Assembly (NCBI RefSeq): GCF_003837865.1
Contig: NZ_RQIS01000009.1
Coordinates: forward strand, 1 to 64,000
Source: Paraburkholderia dinghuensis
Lineage (GTDB): Bacteria; Pseudomonadota; Gammaproteobacteria; Burkholderiales; Burkholderiaceae
Direction: 5' to 3'
Length of the DNA: 64,000 nucleotides
Part shown: positions 26,248 through 36,633 of the stretch, piece after piece
How positions within the stretch are numbered: position 1 is the stretch's first letter
Layout: each line of letters starts with the position of its first letter
The notes under the pieces: model-generated
Told to the model about the DNA's origin: nothing
The model's database searches: none
Seen by the model: the letters and a program-made list of their open reading frames with translations, nothing else
Made by a program: the position numbers and the translations under genes

Positions 26248-27063
26248 ATGCGTATCGCGCTAGGAATCCAGTACGACGGGGCCGCGTTTTGCGGCTGGCA
26301 GTCGCAGCCGCACGGCAAGACGGTGCAGGACGAACTCGAGCGGGCCCTGCGCGAGTTCGCCTGCGTGCCGCTGCAGACCGTCGTGGCAGGGCGTACGGAT
26401 ACGGGCGTTCACGGCCTCGGTCAGGTCGTCCATTTCGATACCGGGCTGGACCGCACACCGTTTTCGTGGGTGCGCGGGACCAACGCGTTCCTGCCGCACA
26501 CGGTGGCCGTGCAGTGGGCGCAACCGATGCCCGAGGCGTTCCACGCACGCTTTTCCGCGTTCGAGCGCACGTATTACTACGTGCTGTACGTCAACGCGGT
26601 GCGCTCGCCGATGCTGGCGGGCCGCGCGGGCTGGATCCACACCCCGCTCGATGTCGACGCCATGCGCGAGGCCGCTGCATACCTGATCGGCGAGCACGAT
26701 TTTTCGGCGTTCCGCTCGTCGGAATGCCAGTCGAAGACGCCGGTCAAGCACCTGTACCAGATCGACATCCGGCCTCAGGGCGACTTCATTCACTTCCGTT
26801 TTCGCGCCAATGCGTTCCTGCACCACATGGTCCGCAACCTGATGGGCTGCCTCGTGGCAGTGGGGCGTGGACGCTATCCGGTGTCGTGGATGGCCGAGGT
26901 GCTGGCGGGCCTCGACCGCACGAAGGCCGCGCCGACTTTCATGCCCGATGGCCTCTACCTTGCTCAAGTAGGCTATCCTGACGAGTTCCTGGTACCCGCG
27001 CCGCATACGGCCAGCGTACCGTGGAGCGCGATCTGGTCCGACGACTCAAACATCGCCGCCTGA
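26248..27063 (+). CDS. truA: tRNA pseudouridine synthase A
   Basis: This 271-residue enzyme converts uridines 38-40 of the tRNA anticodon stem to pseudouridine. The catalytic Asp is in [18 protein letters not shown] (near residue 52). Other conserved parts are [13 protein letters not shown] at the start, [10 protein letters not shown], and [17 protein letters not shown] near the end. It begins 19 bases after fimV, so it may be cotranscribed with it. Confidence 0.96.
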   Translation: MRIALGIQYDGAAFCGWQSQPHGKTVQDELERALREFACVPLQTVVAGRTDTGVHGLGQVVHFDTGLDRTPFSWVRGTNAFLPHTVAVQWAQPMPEAFHARFSAFERTYYYVLYVNAVRSPMLAGRAGWIHTPLDVDAMREAAAYLIGEHDFSAFRSSECQSKTPVKHLYQIDIRPQGDFIHFRFRANAFLHHMVRNLMGCLVAVGRGRYPVSWMAEVLAGLDRTKAAPTFMPDGLYLAQVGYPDEFLVPAPHTASVPWSAIWSDDSNIAA

Positions 27064-27118
27064 CACACACCACGGCGCACTATCAGAACCATCGCAAGGG
27101 CAATCCGCTTCCTCAGTC

Positions 27119-27796
27119 ATGACTTCAGCCGATCAATCCGCCGTGCACCGCACCCGCATCAAACTGTGCGGCCTGTCGTCGCCTGAGGCGATTGCGCACG
27201 CCATCGATCTGGGCGCCGACGCGATCGGTCTCGTGTTCTATCCGCCGAGCCCGCGATCGGTGAGCGTTGCGCAGGCGGTTGAACTCACCCGCGACATTCC
27301 TCCGTTCGTTTCGGTCGTGGGACTCTTCGTGAACGCCACGCCGCAGTGGATCGGTGAGGTGGCGAGCAATGTCTCGCTCACGCTGCTGCAGTTCCACGGC
27401 GACGAAACGCCCAGTCAGTGCGAGGCACTTGCCGCCGTTGCCGGTTTGCCCTGGTTGCGTGCGTTACGGGTAGCGGCGGATACTCGCGAGGCCGATTTGG
27501 TAGAATCGGCGAATAGTTATTCATCAGCAAGCGGCCTGCTGTTCGACACACATGTCGACGGTTACGGCGGCAGTGGAAAGGTCTTCGATTGGTCACTTAT
27601 TCCCGCAGGGCTCGCGCGTCGGGCCGTTTTGAGTGGTGGCTTGAACGCGCAAAACGTCGGTGATGCGATTCGCCAGGTGCGTCCGTATGCCGTCGATGTC
27701 TCCAGTGGCATCGAGGTCCCGGGCGCGCGGGGCGTGAAGGATCACGCCCGCATGGCGGCGTTCGTGCGCGCAGTGCGCGAAGCGGACGCGGGATGA
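27119..27796 (+). CDS. trpF: Phosphoribosylanthranilate isomerase
   Basis: This 225-residue TIM-barrel enzyme rearranges phosphoribosylanthranilate in tryptophan synthesis. The catalytic Cys is in IKLCGLSSPEA (near 16). Further signatures are DAIGLVFYPPSPRSV, LLQFHGDETP with its conserved His, LFDTHVDGYGGSGKVFDW with the catalytic Asp, and LSGGLNAQNV for phosphate binding. It heads the trpF-trpB-methyltransferase-trpA group. Confidence 0.96.
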   Translation: MTSADQSAVHRTRIKLCGLSSPEAIAHAIDLGADAIGLVFYPPSPRSVSVAQAVELTRDIPPFVSVVGLFVNATPQWIGEVASNVSLTLLQFHGDETPSQCEALAAVAGLPWLRALRVAADTREADLVESANSYSSASGLLFDTHVDGYGGSGKVFDWSLIPAGLARRAVLSGGLNAQNVGDAIRQVRPYAVDVSSGIEVPGARGVKDHARMAAFVRAVREADAG

Positions 27797-27861
27797 ACCC
27801 AATGGCCGACGCCCGTCCTGCGCAACGCAGGACACTCCGAGGCGGGCCGAGCGAGTGACTT

Positions 27862-29055
27862 ATGTACAACTTACCCGATGAACGGGGCCACTTTGGCCCA
27901 TATGGCGGCATCTTTGCTGCCGAAACCCTCATGCAGGCGATCGACGAGCTGCGCGACGCCTACGCGAAATACAAGGACGATCCCGACTTCGTCGCCGAAT
28001 ATCAGCGCGAGCTGACGCATTTCGTCGGCAGGCCGTCACCGATCTATCACGCGGCGCGCTGGAGCGAAATGGTCGGCGGCGCGCAGATCTATCTGAAGCG
28101 TGAAGACCTGAACCACACCGGCGCGCACAAGATCAACAACGTGATCGGCCAGGCCTTGCTCGCCAAGCGCATGGGCAAGCCGCGCGTGATCGCCGAAACC
28201 GGCGCGGGCCAGCACGGCGTCGCCACCGCAACGATCGCCGCGCGCTTCGGCATGGAGTGCGTGGTCTACATGGGTGCTGAGGACGTGCGCCGCCAGGCCG
28301 CGAACATGTATCGCATGAAGCTGCTCGGCGCGAAGGTCGTGCCGGTGGAGTCGGGCTCGCGCACGCTCAAGGATGCGCTCAACGAAGCCATGCGCGACTG
28401 GGTCACCAACGTCGAGAACACGTTCTACATCATCGGCACCGTGGCGGGCCCGCACCCGTACCCGATGATGGTGCGCGACTTCCAGCGCGTGATCGGCGAC
28501 GAATGCCGTGTTCAGATGCCCGAGATGACAGGCCGTCAGCCCGATGCCGTGATCGCGTGCGTGGGCGGCGGCTCGAACGCGATGGGCATCTTCTACCCGT
28601 ATATCGACGATAGTTCCGTGCAGTTGATCGGCGTCGAACCGGCCGGCGACGGCATGGAGACGGGGCGCCACGCCGCCTCGCTCACGGCGGGTACCGTGGG
28701 TGTGCTGCATGGCAATCGCACCTATCTGCTGCAGGACGAGAACGGCCAGATCATCGAGACGCATTCGGTATCGGCGGGCCTCGACTATCCGGGTGTCGGT
28801 CCGGAGCACGCGTGGCTCAAGGACAGTGGCCGCGCGCAGTACGTGACGATCGACGACGAGGAAGCGCTCAAGGCGTTCCACGACTGCTGCCGCATCGAAG
28901 GCATCATTCCCGCGCTCGAATCGAGCCATGCGCTCGCGTACGCGGCGAAGCTCGCGCCCACGTTGCCGAAGGACAAGATCCTTCTGGTGAACCTGTCGGG
29001 CCGGGGCGACAAGGACATGCACACGGTCGCTGAGCGATCGGGCATTCAGTTCTGA
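27862..29055 (+). CDS. trpB: Tryptophan synthase beta chain
   Basis: This 397-residue PLP enzyme joins indole, channelled from TrpA, with serine to make tryptophan. The PLP lysine is in [14 protein letters not shown] (near 85-95), followed by [14 protein letters not shown] (substrate loop) and [10 protein letters not shown] (PLP phosphate binding). Near the C-terminus SGRGDKDM is conserved. It starts 65 bases after trpF and ends 11 bases before the methyltransferase gene. Confidence 0.98.
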   Translation: MYNLPDERGHFGPYGGIFAAETLMQAIDELRDAYAKYKDDPDFVAEYQRELTHFVGRPSPIYHAARWSEMVGGAQIYLKREDLNHTGAHKINNVIGQALLAKRMGKPRVIAETGAGQHGVATATIAARFGMECVVYMGAEDVRRQAANMYRMKLLGAKVVPVESGSRTLKDALNEAMRDWVTNVENTFYIIGTVAGPHPYPMMVRDFQRVIGDECRVQMPEMTGRQPDAVIACVGGGSNAMGIFYPYIDDSSVQLIGVEPAGDGMETGRHAASLTAGTVGVLHGNRTYLLQDENGQIIETHSVSAGLDYPGVGPEHAWLKDSGRAQYVTIDDEEALKAFHDCCRIEGIIPALESSHALAYAAKLAPTLPKDKILLVNLSGRGDKDMHTVAERSGIQF

Positions 29056-29066
29056 GCGCCCGCACG

Positions 29067-29996
29067 ATGCGTGACGAGTTCGACGAGCCGCAAGCCCCGG
29101 CCCCCGTGAGCGACCTTGCGGCTGAAGTGGCCGAACAGGTTGCCGCAGATACGCCCCGCGCACGGCCTGCGAAGGCCTCCGCGCCGGGCGCGGTCGCCAC
29201 GGTGCCGGACAACATCCGGCTCTTGAACCGCGATTTTCTGACCGATGCAGCGAACGTACCCGACGCCTCGATCGACCTGATCGTGGCCGACCCGCCGTAT
29301 GGGCTCGGCAAGGACTACGGCAACGACTCCGACATGCGCTCGGGCGAGGACTTCCTCGCCTGGACGCGTGAGTGGCTCGATCTGGCTATTCCCAAGCTCA
29401 AGCCGAGCGGTTCGCTCTATGTGTTCTGCACCTGGCAGTACGCGCCGGAAATCTTCGTCTTCCTGAAGTCGAAGCTCACGATGATCAACGAGATCGTCTG
29501 GGACCGGCGCGTGCCGAGCATGGGCGGCACGACGCGCCGTTTCACGTCGGTGCACGACAACATCGGTTTTTTCGCGGTGTCGAAGAATTACTACTTCGAT
29601 CTCGATCCCGTCCGCATCCCGTACGATGCCGTCACGAAGAAGGCGCGTTCGCGGAAAATATTCGAAGGCAGCAGGTGGCTGGAGCTCGGCTACAACCCCA
29701 AGGACGTCTGGTCGGTTTCACGTCTGCACCGGCAGCACGCGGAGCGCGTCGATCACCCGACCCAGAAGCCCCTGGAAATCGTCGAGCGCATGGTGCTCGC
29801 GAGCTGCCCGCCGGGTGGTCGCGTGCTGGACCCGTTCATGGGCAGCGGCACCACGGCAGTCGCCTGCGCACGCCAGAACCGCGAATTCGTCGGCTATGAA
29901 ATCAACGAAAGTTACTGCGCGATCGCGCGCGAACGCGTGAGCGCGGCAGCTGCCGCGCCGGCGTCCGCCGTCCAGGGTGTCGCGGCGGGCGCCTGA
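29067..29996 (+). CDS. Site-specific DNA adenine methyltransferase (beta class)
   Basis: This 309-residue enzyme has the catalytic motif DPPY (residues 75-78) well before the S-adenosylmethionine motif [14 protein letters not shown] (near 255-270). That motif order is the beta class of N6-adenine or N4-cytosine methyltransferases; DPPY favours adenine. No restriction nuclease gene lies beside it, so it is an orphan enzyme. It sits between trpB (11-base gap) and trpA (52-base gap). The same arrangement occurs in other Burkholderia; to my recollection the B. cenocepacia homologue (BCAM0992) methylates CACAG. Confidence 0.85.
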   Translation: MRDEFDEPQAPAPVSDLAAEVAEQVAADTPRARPAKASAPGAVATVPDNIRLLNRDFLTDAANVPDASIDLIVADPPYGLGKDYGNDSDMRSGEDFLAWTREWLDLAIPKLKPSGSLYVFCTWQYAPEIFVFLKSKLTMINEIVWDRRVPSMGGTTRRFTSVHDNIGFFAVSKNYYFDLDPVRIPYDAVTKKARSRKIFEGSRWLELGYNPKDVWSVSRLHRQHAERVDHPTQKPLEIVERMVLASCPPGGRVLDPFMGSGTTAVACARQNREFVGYEINESYCAIARERVSAAAAAPASAVQGVAAGA

Positions 29997-30048
29997 GGCG
30001 CCGCCGCCATCCGCACGCAGTGACGTTCCAAATTTAGAGGACCCTGCC

Positions 30049-30864
30049 ATGTCCCGTATCAAAAGCACGTTCGAAGCGCTGGCCGCCCAGCGCAAGAAAG
30101 GCCTTATTCCGTTCATGACCGCCGGCGATCCCGATCCCGCGCGCACCGTCGAATTCATGCACGCGCTCGCCGCCGGCGGCGCGGACGTGATCGAACTCGG
30201 CGTGCCGTTCTCGGACCCGATGGCCGACGGCCCCGTGATCCAGCAGGCCTCGGAGCGGGCGCTTGAAAAAGGTGTCTCGTTGAAGAGCGTCCTCGCCGAC
30301 GTCAGGCGATTCCGCGAGACCAACGACAAAACGCCGGTCGTGTTGATGGGCTACGCGAACCCGATCGAGCGCATGGGTGCCGAGGCGTTTGCCGTCGCGG
30401 CCAAGGATGCGGGCGTCGATGGCGTGCTGGTCGTCGACTATCCGCCGGAAGAATCGCTGGATTTCGCCGCGAAGATGAAAGCGGCCGCCATCGATCCGAT
30501 TTTCCTGCTTGCGCCTACCTCCACCGACGAGCGCATCGCCGAAGTCGGCCGCGCCGCGAGCGGCTATGTCTACTACGTGTCGCTCAAGGGCGTGACGGGC
30601 GCCGCCAATCTGGACGTCGCGAGCATCGCGAGTAAAATGCCGGCGATCAAGTCGCGCGTACCGCTGCCGGTCGGTGTCGGGTTCGGCATCCGTGATGCGC
30701 AGACCGCCGCCGCCGTCGCTGCTGTGAGCGATGCCGTCGTGATCGGCAGCCGTATCGTGCAACTGCTTGAGCAAACGCCGCCGGAAGCCGCAGCGCTTAC
30801 CCTCACGCAGTTTGTCGCGGGCATTCGTGCCGCGATTGACACACCGGCTGGCGGCAACCGGTAA
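30049..30864 (+). CDS. trpA: Tryptophan synthase alpha chain
   Basis: This 271-residue TIM-barrel enzyme cleaves indole-3-glycerol phosphate to indole, which passes to TrpB. The catalytic Glu is in [20 protein letters not shown] (near 49) and the Asp in [23 protein letters not shown] near 213 binds phosphate. AGAGG seven bases before the ATG at 30049 decides the start over an upstream in-frame codon. Confidence 0.97.
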   Translation: MSRIKSTFEALAAQRKKGLIPFMTAGDPDPARTVEFMHALAAGGADVIELGVPFSDPMADGPVIQQASERALEKGVSLKSVLADVRRFRETNDKTPVVLMGYANPIERMGAEAFAVAAKDAGVDGVLVVDYPPEESLDFAAKMKAAAIDPIFLLAPTSTDERIAEVGRAASGYVYYVSLKGVTGAANLDVASIASKMPAIKSRVPLPVGVGFGIRDAQTAAAVAAVSDAVVIGSRIVQLLEQTPPEAAALTLTQFVAGIRAAIDTPAGGNR

Positions 30865-30992
30865 CACCTGCGGTAAAATCCACTTTTCGCCATGCGCGGT
30901 CGGGGTCAGAACCCGGTCAATATTGCCGGATTCGGCGTCCGCCCGCGCCGCGCGCGCATGAAGACATCGCGAAGGTCAAGGAAGGAAACTAA

Positions 30993-31865
30993 ATGAGCTG
31001 GCTCGACAAACTGCTGCCGCCGAAGATCAAGCAAACCGATCCGAAAAGCCGCAAGAGCATTCCGGAAGGGCTGTGGATCAAGTGCCCTCAATGCGAAGCG
31101 GTGCTGTACCGCAACGACGTCGAGGCGAATCTCCACGTCTGCCCGAAGTGCGATCACCACATGCGTATCGGCGCGCGCGAGCGGCTTGACGGCCTGCTGG
31201 ATGCGGAAGGTCGCTACGAGATCGGCCAGGAGATCGTTCCGGTCGACGCCCTCAAGTTCAAGGACAGCCGCAAGTACCCGGATCGCATCAAGGAAGCGAT
31301 GGACGACACCGGCGAAACCGATGCCATGGTCGTGATGGGTGGCGCGATCCACACGCTGCCGGTCGTGGTGGCGTGCTTCGAGTTCTCGTTCATGGGCGGT
31401 TCGATGGGCTCGGTGGTGGGCGAGCGCTTTGCGCGCGGCGCGCAGAACGCGCTGGAGCAGCAGGTGCCGTTCATCTGCTTCACGGCCTCGGGCGGTGCGC
31501 GCATGCAGGAAAGCCTGCTCTCGCTCATGCAGATGGCCAAGACCACGGCGATGCTGACGAAGCTCTCCGAGGCCAAGCTGCCGTTCATCTCCGTGCTGAC
31601 CGATCCGACGATGGGCGGTGTATCGGCGAGCTTCGCGTTCCTCGGTGACGTCGTGATCGCCGAGCCGAAGGCGCTGATCGGCTTCGCCGGCCCGCGCGTG
31701 ATCGAGCAGACCGTGCGCGAGAAGCTGCCGGAAGGCTTCCAGCGCGCGGAGTTCCTGCTGCAGAAGGGCGCGGTCGATATGATCGTCGACCGCCGCAAGC
31801 TGCGCGAAGAACTCGCGCAGCTCATTGCGATCCTCTCGCGCCAACCCGCCGACGCGGTGGCCTGA
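30993..31865 (+). CDS. accD: Acetyl-CoA carboxylase carboxyltransferase subunit beta
   Basis: This 290-residue subunit, with AccA, transfers the carboxyl group from biotin to acetyl-CoA to give malonyl-CoA. The N-terminal zinc ribbon is visible as [12 protein letters not shown] and [10 protein letters not shown]. The crotonase-like core carries [20 protein letters not shown] and [26 protein letters not shown] precedes the ATG. It lies between trpA and folC, as in many Proteobacteria. Confidence 0.97.
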   Translation: MSWLDKLLPPKIKQTDPKSRKSIPEGLWIKCPQCEAVLYRNDVEANLHVCPKCDHHMRIGARERLDGLLDAEGRYEIGQEIVPVDALKFKDSRKYPDRIKEAMDDTGETDAMVVMGGAIHTLPVVVACFEFSFMGGSMGSVVGERFARGAQNALEQQVPFICFTASGGARMQESLLSLMQMAKTTAMLTKLSEAKLPFISVLTDPTMGGVSASFAFLGDVVIAEPKALIGFAGPRVIEQTVREKLPEGFQRAEFLLQKGAVDMIVDRRKLREELAQLIAILSRQPADAVA

Positions 31866-32078
31866 AGCCGTGGGCCTGCCGGTGCGAACCGGTGGCCCTC
31901 GCGACATCGCGCCGCCGACGCGGCGCAGACCGCATTCCCCCGCGCGCCGCCAGCGTAAAGCTGCGGCGCGTTGTCATTTCCGCGATAATGCCGTATTTGC
32001 AGCGGACATTTCACATGACCGGCGCACACGCCCGGCGCCTCGCGCCTCGTCCGCGCGCCGCATGCTACGAATCATTCG

Positions 32079-33389
32079 ATGAGTACCTTTCCCTCCCTCG
32101 ACGCGTGGCTCACGCACCTTGAAACAGCGCATCCGGTCGGCATCGACATGGGGCTCGGCAGGATCCGGCAGGTCAAAGACGCGCTGCAACTGAAGTTCGA
32201 GTGCCCGATATTCACGGTCGGTGGCACGAACGGGAAAGGCTCGACCTGCGCGATTCTCGAAACGATCCTGCTGAAGGCCGGCTATCGCGTCGGCTGCCAT
32301 ACGTCGCCGCATCTGCTTTCGTTCAACGAGCGCGCGCGCGTCGGCGGCGAGCAGGTCAGCGACGCCGACCTGCTACCGCATTTCGAGGCCGTCGAAGCGG
32401 CTCGTCTCTCGCTCGCGCAGCCGGTCACGCTGACGTACTTCGAATTCACGACGCTCGCGATCATGCACCTGTTCGCCTCGCGCGCGCTCGACGCCGTCAT
32501 CTTCGAAGTGGGTCTCGGCGGCCGGCTGGACGCCGTGAATGTGCTCGACACCGACTGTGCGATCGTCACGAGCATCGACATTGACCACACCGAGTACCTC
32601 GGCGACACGCGTGAGAAGATCGCCTTCGAAAAGGCCGGTATCTTCCGGCCAGGCAAGCCAGCGATCTGCGCCGATCCGATGCCGCCGAAGACGCTCGTCG
32701 ACCATGCCGAGGCCATCGGCGCCGATCTGTGGCTGTTCGGCCGCGATTTCCGCTATGAAGGGCAGGCGGGCAGCGAGCGCCAGCAGTGGACCTACGCGGG
32801 CCGCGCGCAGCGCCGCCCCGCGCTCGCGTATCCCGCACTGCGCGGCGCGAACCAGTTGATCAACACGTCGGCGGCGCTCGCGGCGCTCGAAGCCATGCGC
32901 GACCGCGTGCCGGTCTCGGCGCAGGACATCCGCCTCGGCATTGCGAACGTCGAACTGCCGGGCCGCTTCCAGGTGCTGCCGGGCAAGCCTGCCGTGATTC
33001 TCGACGTCGGCCACAATCCGCATGCGGCGGCCGTGCTGGCGCAAAATCTCGGCAGCATGGGCTACTTTCCTTACACTTACGCGGTGTTCGGCGCGATGCG
33101 CGACAAGGACATTGCGGGCGTGCTGCACAACATCTCGGGCGAGATCGACCACTGGTGCGTCACCGACCTGCCGGGCACGCGTGCGGCATCGGCCGTGGAG
33201 CTTGAAGCTGCGCTGCGCGCGGCGGGCGTTGAGGACGGCCCCGACAGCAGCGTGACGCGCTACGAATCGCCTGCCGCCGCGTTTGAAGATGCGCTAAAAC
33301 GCGCAGGCGAAAATGATAGAATTATCGTTTTCGGAAGTTTCTTGACGGTCGCTGGCGTGATGGCCTGGCGAAAGTTGAAACACAGTTAA
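32079..33389 (+). CDS. folC: Folylpolyglutamate synthase/dihydrofolate synthase
   Basis: This 436-residue ligase adds glutamate to dihydropteroate and to folates, using ATP. The P-loop TVGGTNGKGSTCAILE (near 47-55) and IDHTEYLGDTREKIAFEKAGIFR (Mur-ligase-type ATPase core) are clear. VILDVGHNPHAA lies near 310 in the C-terminal domain. It is full length. A hairpin follows the stop before the SPOR-protein gene. Confidence 0.96.
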   Translation: MSTFPSLDAWLTHLETAHPVGIDMGLGRIRQVKDALQLKFECPIFTVGGTNGKGSTCAILETILLKAGYRVGCHTSPHLLSFNERARVGGEQVSDADLLPHFEAVEAARLSLAQPVTLTYFEFTTLAIMHLFASRALDAVIFEVGLGGRLDAVNVLDTDCAIVTSIDIDHTEYLGDTREKIAFEKAGIFRPGKPAICADPMPPKTLVDHAEAIGADLWLFGRDFRYEGQAGSERQQWTYAGRAQRRPALAYPALRGANQLINTSAALAALEAMRDRVPVSAQDIRLGIANVELPGRFQVLPGKPAVILDVGHNPHAAAVLAQNLGSMGYFPYTYAVFGAMRDKDIAGVLHNISGEIDHWCVTDLPGTRAASAVELEAALRAAGVEDGPDSSVTRYESPAAAFEDALKRAGENDRIIVFGSFLTVAGVMAWRKLKHS

Positions 33390-33390
33390 A

Positions 33391-33417
33391 AAGACCGCAG
33401 TAAAAAACAGCGGTCTT
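33391..33417 (-). terminator. Hairpin after folC, terminator-shaped on the minus strand
   Basis: AAGACCGC (33391-33398) pairs with GCGGTCTT (33410-33417) around an 11-base A-rich loop. On the plus strand no T run follows. On the minus strand the stem is followed by TTTTTAAC, so it would stop transcription coming antisense into folC. Confidence 0.5.
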
Positions 33418-33495
33418 GGCAGCACTGAACGCACGGCATCCTGCACGCCGCCACGCAGATATTCGGCCAAAACCAGGCCAAACGCGCAGCCATAC

Positions 33496-34467
33496 ATGGG
33501 ACTTTTCTCGTTCGGCAAGAAAGACGACACGGCGCCGCGACGGCGTGGTGCCGAAGCGGGCTCGGAACGGCGTAGCAGCCAGGGCACGCGTGTGGAGCGG
33601 CGAAGCCGCCGGCCCGACCGGTCGAGCGACGCCGAAGCGATGCTCCTCGATCCCACCCTGCCTGAAAAGCAGCGTGCGCGGCGGCGCCTCGTCGGCGCGA
33701 TTGCGCTGGTGGTGGCGGCCATCGTGATTCTGCCGATGGTGCTCGATTCGCATCCGAGGCCCGTCACCGACGACATCGCCATCGATATCCCCAGCCGTCC
33801 GTCCGCGACCGCTGGTGGACCCGCGGCTCGCGACGACGCCGCGGACACCCAGGCCGGCGTCGCGCCGGATAATCCTGGCGCGTCGGACCTCTCAGCGGCG
33901 GCGGTGCCTGGCGCGTCGGCAATCGCTTCGGCTGCACCAGCCGCGCCGACGCAATCCGCGCAGAACTCGGTTAGCACGCCTGCCACAGCCGCTTCGGCGA
34001 CGTCGGGCAAGACGACGCAAACCGCGCAGACCCAATCTCAGCCGCAGCCTTCGCCCACGAGCAAGCCTCCCGCGCAGCCGTCGGCCAATACTGCGGCAGC
34101 GGCAGTTGCTTCGCGCAATGCGCACGCTGATGCGACGAGCCAGTCCAGCCCACAGGGCCAGAAGGGTGTCTCGAGCGCGGACAACACGATCGCCGCTCCC
34201 GGTTCCACCGCGCCGGCGACGCCGCCGGGTGCGCGCTACGCAGTGCAACTGGGCGCGTTCTCCAATGAGGCGACCGCGCGCAACTGGGTGACGAAGTTGA
34301 AAGCAGCCGGCGTACCCGCATATACCGAGCAGCGTAAACAGGCCGACGGCTCGACGCGCACGCTTTTGCGCGCAGGCCCGTTTGCGGATCGCGCAGCGGC
34401 CTCGGAAGCAATCGCGAAGGTGCGCGGTGCAGGGCTGATGGCCGGTTCCAACGGCGCGGCGGAATAA
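33496..34467 (+). CDS. dedD: SPOR-domain cell-division protein (DedD-like)
   Basis: This 323-residue protein has a basic cytoplasmic start, one transmembrane helix near residues 60-82 (IALVVAAIVILPMVL) and a long Ala/Ser/Gln-rich periplasmic linker. The C-terminal SPOR domain spans about 247-320 (ARYAVQLGAFSNEATARNWV to LLRAGPFADRAAASEAI). SPOR domains bind denuded glycan strands at the septum. The folC-dedD-cvpA-purF order is conserved in Proteobacteria and supports the name. Confidence 0.88.
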   Translation: MGLFSFGKKDDTAPRRRGAEAGSERRSSQGTRVERRSRRPDRSSDAEAMLLDPTLPEKQRARRRLVGAIALVVAAIVILPMVLDSHPRPVTDDIAIDIPSRPSATAGGPAARDDAADTQAGVAPDNPGASDLSAAAVPGASAIASAAPAAPTQSAQNSVSTPATAASATSGKTTQTAQTQSQPQPSPTSKPPAQPSANTAAAAVASRNAHADATSQSSPQGQKGVSSADNTIAAPGSTAPATPPGARYAVQLGAFSNEATARNWVTKLKAAGVPAYTEQRKQADGSTRTLLRAGPFADRAAASEAIAKVRGAGLMAGSNGAAE

Positions 34468-34474
34468 CCCGCGT

Positions 34475-34969
34475 ATGCTCACTGCATTCGACTACGCTGT
34501 AATGGCGGTAATCGCTGTGTCGGCGCTGCGCGGGGCGTGGCGCGGATTCATCGGCGAAGTCTTTGGATTGATAGGCTGGGTCGCCGCGTTTCTGGTGGCG
34601 TGCCGCTACGTGGAACACGTGGTGCCGTGGATGCCGGCACACTGGCCGGGCGGTACCCTGACGCAGTGGCTGCTTGCGTTCGTGCTGATCGTGATCGGCG
34701 TCGTTTTTGTTGCCGGTATGGTCAACGCGCTGCTTGGCCGGCTGGTGCAGGTGAGCGGACTGTCCGGCGTGGACCGGTCGCTCGGATTGATGTTCGGGCT
34801 CGTGCGAGGCGTCGTGCTGGTGCTGATTCTGGTTGTCCTTGGCGGACTGACCGAGCTGCCCCAGCAGGAATTCTGGCGCGATGCACTGCTCTTGCCCTAT
34901 GCGAAGCAGGGCGTGCGCGAACTGAAACCCATGTTGCCCGAGACGCTCGCTTCATACGTCCACGTTTAA
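34475..34969 (+). CDS. cvpA: CvpA family inner-membrane protein
   Basis: This 164-residue protein has four hydrophobic helices and the CvpA opening FDYAVMAVIAVSALRGAWRG, then GFIGEVFGLIGWVAAF. SGVDRSLGLMFGLVRGVVLV in the middle is the conserved loop and third helix. CvpA was named for colicin V production and affects envelope tolerance. It starts seven bases after dedD and precedes purF, the standard arrangement. Confidence 0.93.
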   Translation: MLTAFDYAVMAVIAVSALRGAWRGFIGEVFGLIGWVAAFLVACRYVEHVVPWMPAHWPGGTLTQWLLAFVLIVIGVVFVAGMVNALLGRLVQVSGLSGVDRSLGLMFGLVRGVVLVLILVVLGGLTELPQQEFWRDALLLPYAKQGVRELKPMLPETLASYVHV

Positions 34970-35085
34970 CGTCATGTAACGTGGTGTGACGATGGCGCCC
35001 CGGCGCAGCAGCCCAGCACCTTTGCGGCACAGGACCGGCACTTGCCATCCGCCGCTATCGATTTCGCTTTTTTGAAGGACCTGCC

Positions 35086-36633
35086 ATGTGCGGCATCGTA
35101 GGCGTAGTTTCCCGCTCTCCCGTCAACCAGCTCCTCTATGACGCGCTGCTGTTGCTCCAGCACCGCGGTCAGGACGCGGCCGGCATCGCCACCGCGAACG
35201 GCAGCACGTTCCACATGCACAAGGCCAACGGCATGGTGCGCGACGTGTTCCGCACCCGCAACATGCGCAGCCTGCCGGGCAACAGCGGCATCGGCCAGGT
35301 GCGCTACCCGACCGCCGGATCGGCGTCGAGCGAAGAGGAAGCCCAGCCGTTCTACGTGAATGCGCCGTTCGGCATCATCCTCGCGCACAACGGCAACATC
35401 ACGAACGTTCCGCAACTCAAGGATGAGATGTTCCGGATCGACCGCCGGCACATCAATACCCACTCCGACACCGAAGTGCTGCTCAACGTGCTCGCGCACG
35501 AAGTGCAGACGGCCACCACGGGCCTCGAACTCGATGCCGCGGCGCTCTTCAAGGCCGTGTCGGGCGTGCACCGGCGCGTGCGCGGCTCGTACGCGGTCGT
35601 TTCGCTGATTTCCGGCTGCGGCTTGCTCGCGTTCCGCGACCCGTTCGGCATCCGTCCGCTGTGCATCGGCAAGCTCGAGACGCCCGAAGGCACCGAGTGG
35701 TTGCTGGCGTCGGAATCCGTGGCGCTGGAGGGCATCGGCTTCGAATTCGTGCGCGACGTGGCGCCGGGCGAGGCGGTGTTCATCGACTTCGAAGGCAATT
35801 TCCACGCGCAGCAGTGCGCGGTGTCGCCGAGCCTCAATCCCTGCATCTTCGAACTCGTGTACCTCGCGCGTCCGGACTCCGTGCTCGACGGCGTGCCGGT
35901 CTATAACGCGCGTCTGCGCATGGGCGACTATCTCGCCGAGAAGATCAAGCGCGAGCTGCCCGGCGTGAAGATCGACGTCGTGATGCCGATTCCTGATTCG
36001 TCGCGCCCCGCTGCGATGCAGGTGGCGGCGAAGCTCGGCGTGGAATACCGCGAAGGCTTCTTCAAGAACCGTTATGTGGGTCGCACCTTTATCATGCCCG
36101 GCCAGGCCATGCGCAAGAAATCGGTGCGCCAGAAGCTCAATGCCATGGGCATCGAGTTCAAGGGCAAGAACGTGCTGATCATCGACGATTCGATCGTGCG
36201 CGGCACGACCTCGCATGAAATCGTGCAGATGGCGCGCGACGCGGGCGCGACCAAGGTGATCTTCGCTTCGGCGGCGCCGCCCGTGAAATTCCCGAATGTG
36301 TACGGCATCGATATGCCGACACGCGGCGAACTCGTCGCACACGGCCGCACGGATGAGGAAGTGGCGCGCATCATCGGCGCGGATCACCTCGTGTATCAGG
36401 ACGTGGACGCGCTCAAGCAGGCAGTGCGCGACATCAATCCGGAGATCAAGCGCTTCGAGGCTTCGTGCTTCGATGGCGATTACATCACCGGCGATATCAC
36501 CACTGCGTATCTCGACAACATCGAGAGCGCGCGCCTCGCACCGCAGGCCCAGTCGGACCGCGACGCGGCGAGCGAAGCGCTGGACGGCGGCATGACGCGT
36601 TCGCAACTGCATCTGCAACTCTCGGTGGAGTGA
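35086..36633 (+). CDS. purF: Amidophosphoribosyltransferase
   Basis: This 515-residue enzyme makes phosphoribosylamine from PRPP and glutamine, the first committed step of purine synthesis. After Met1 the sequence starts CGIVGVVSR, so Cys2 is the glutamine amidotransferase nucleophile after Met removal. RPLCIGKLE and the PRPP-binding motif NVLIIDDSIVRGTTSHEIV (near 362-380) are intact. It is slightly longer than the E. coli enzyme (505). Confidence 0.98.
   Translation: MCGIVGVVSRSPVNQLLYDALLLLQHRGQDAAGIATANGSTFHMHKANGMVRDVFRTRNMRSLPGNSGIGQVRYPTAGSASSEEEAQPFYVNAPFGIILAHNGNITNVPQLKDEMFRIDRRHINTHSDTEVLLNVLAHEVQTATTGLELDAAALFKAVSGVHRRVRGSYAVVSLISGCGLLAFRDPFGIRPLCIGKLETPEGTEWLLASESVALEGIGFEFVRDVAPGEAVFIDFEGNFHAQQCAVSPSLNPCIFELVYLARPDSVLDGVPVYNARLRMGDYLAEKIKRELPGVKIDVVMPIPDSSRPAAMQVAAKLGVEYREGFFKNRYVGRTFIMPGQAMRKKSVRQKLNAMGIEFKGKNVLIIDDSIVRGTTSHEIVQMARDAGATKVIFASAAPPVKFPNVYGIDMPTRGELVAHGRTDEEVARIIGADHLVYQDVDALKQAVRDINPEIKRFEASCFDGDYITGDITTAYLDNIESARLAPQAQSDRDAASEALDGGMTRSQLHLQLSVE

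Noticed and set aside
34972..36618. Long minus-strand frame opposite purF
   Set aside because: It is an antisense shadow of purF with no motifs; similar shadows lie opposite trpB, accD, treZ and glgX.
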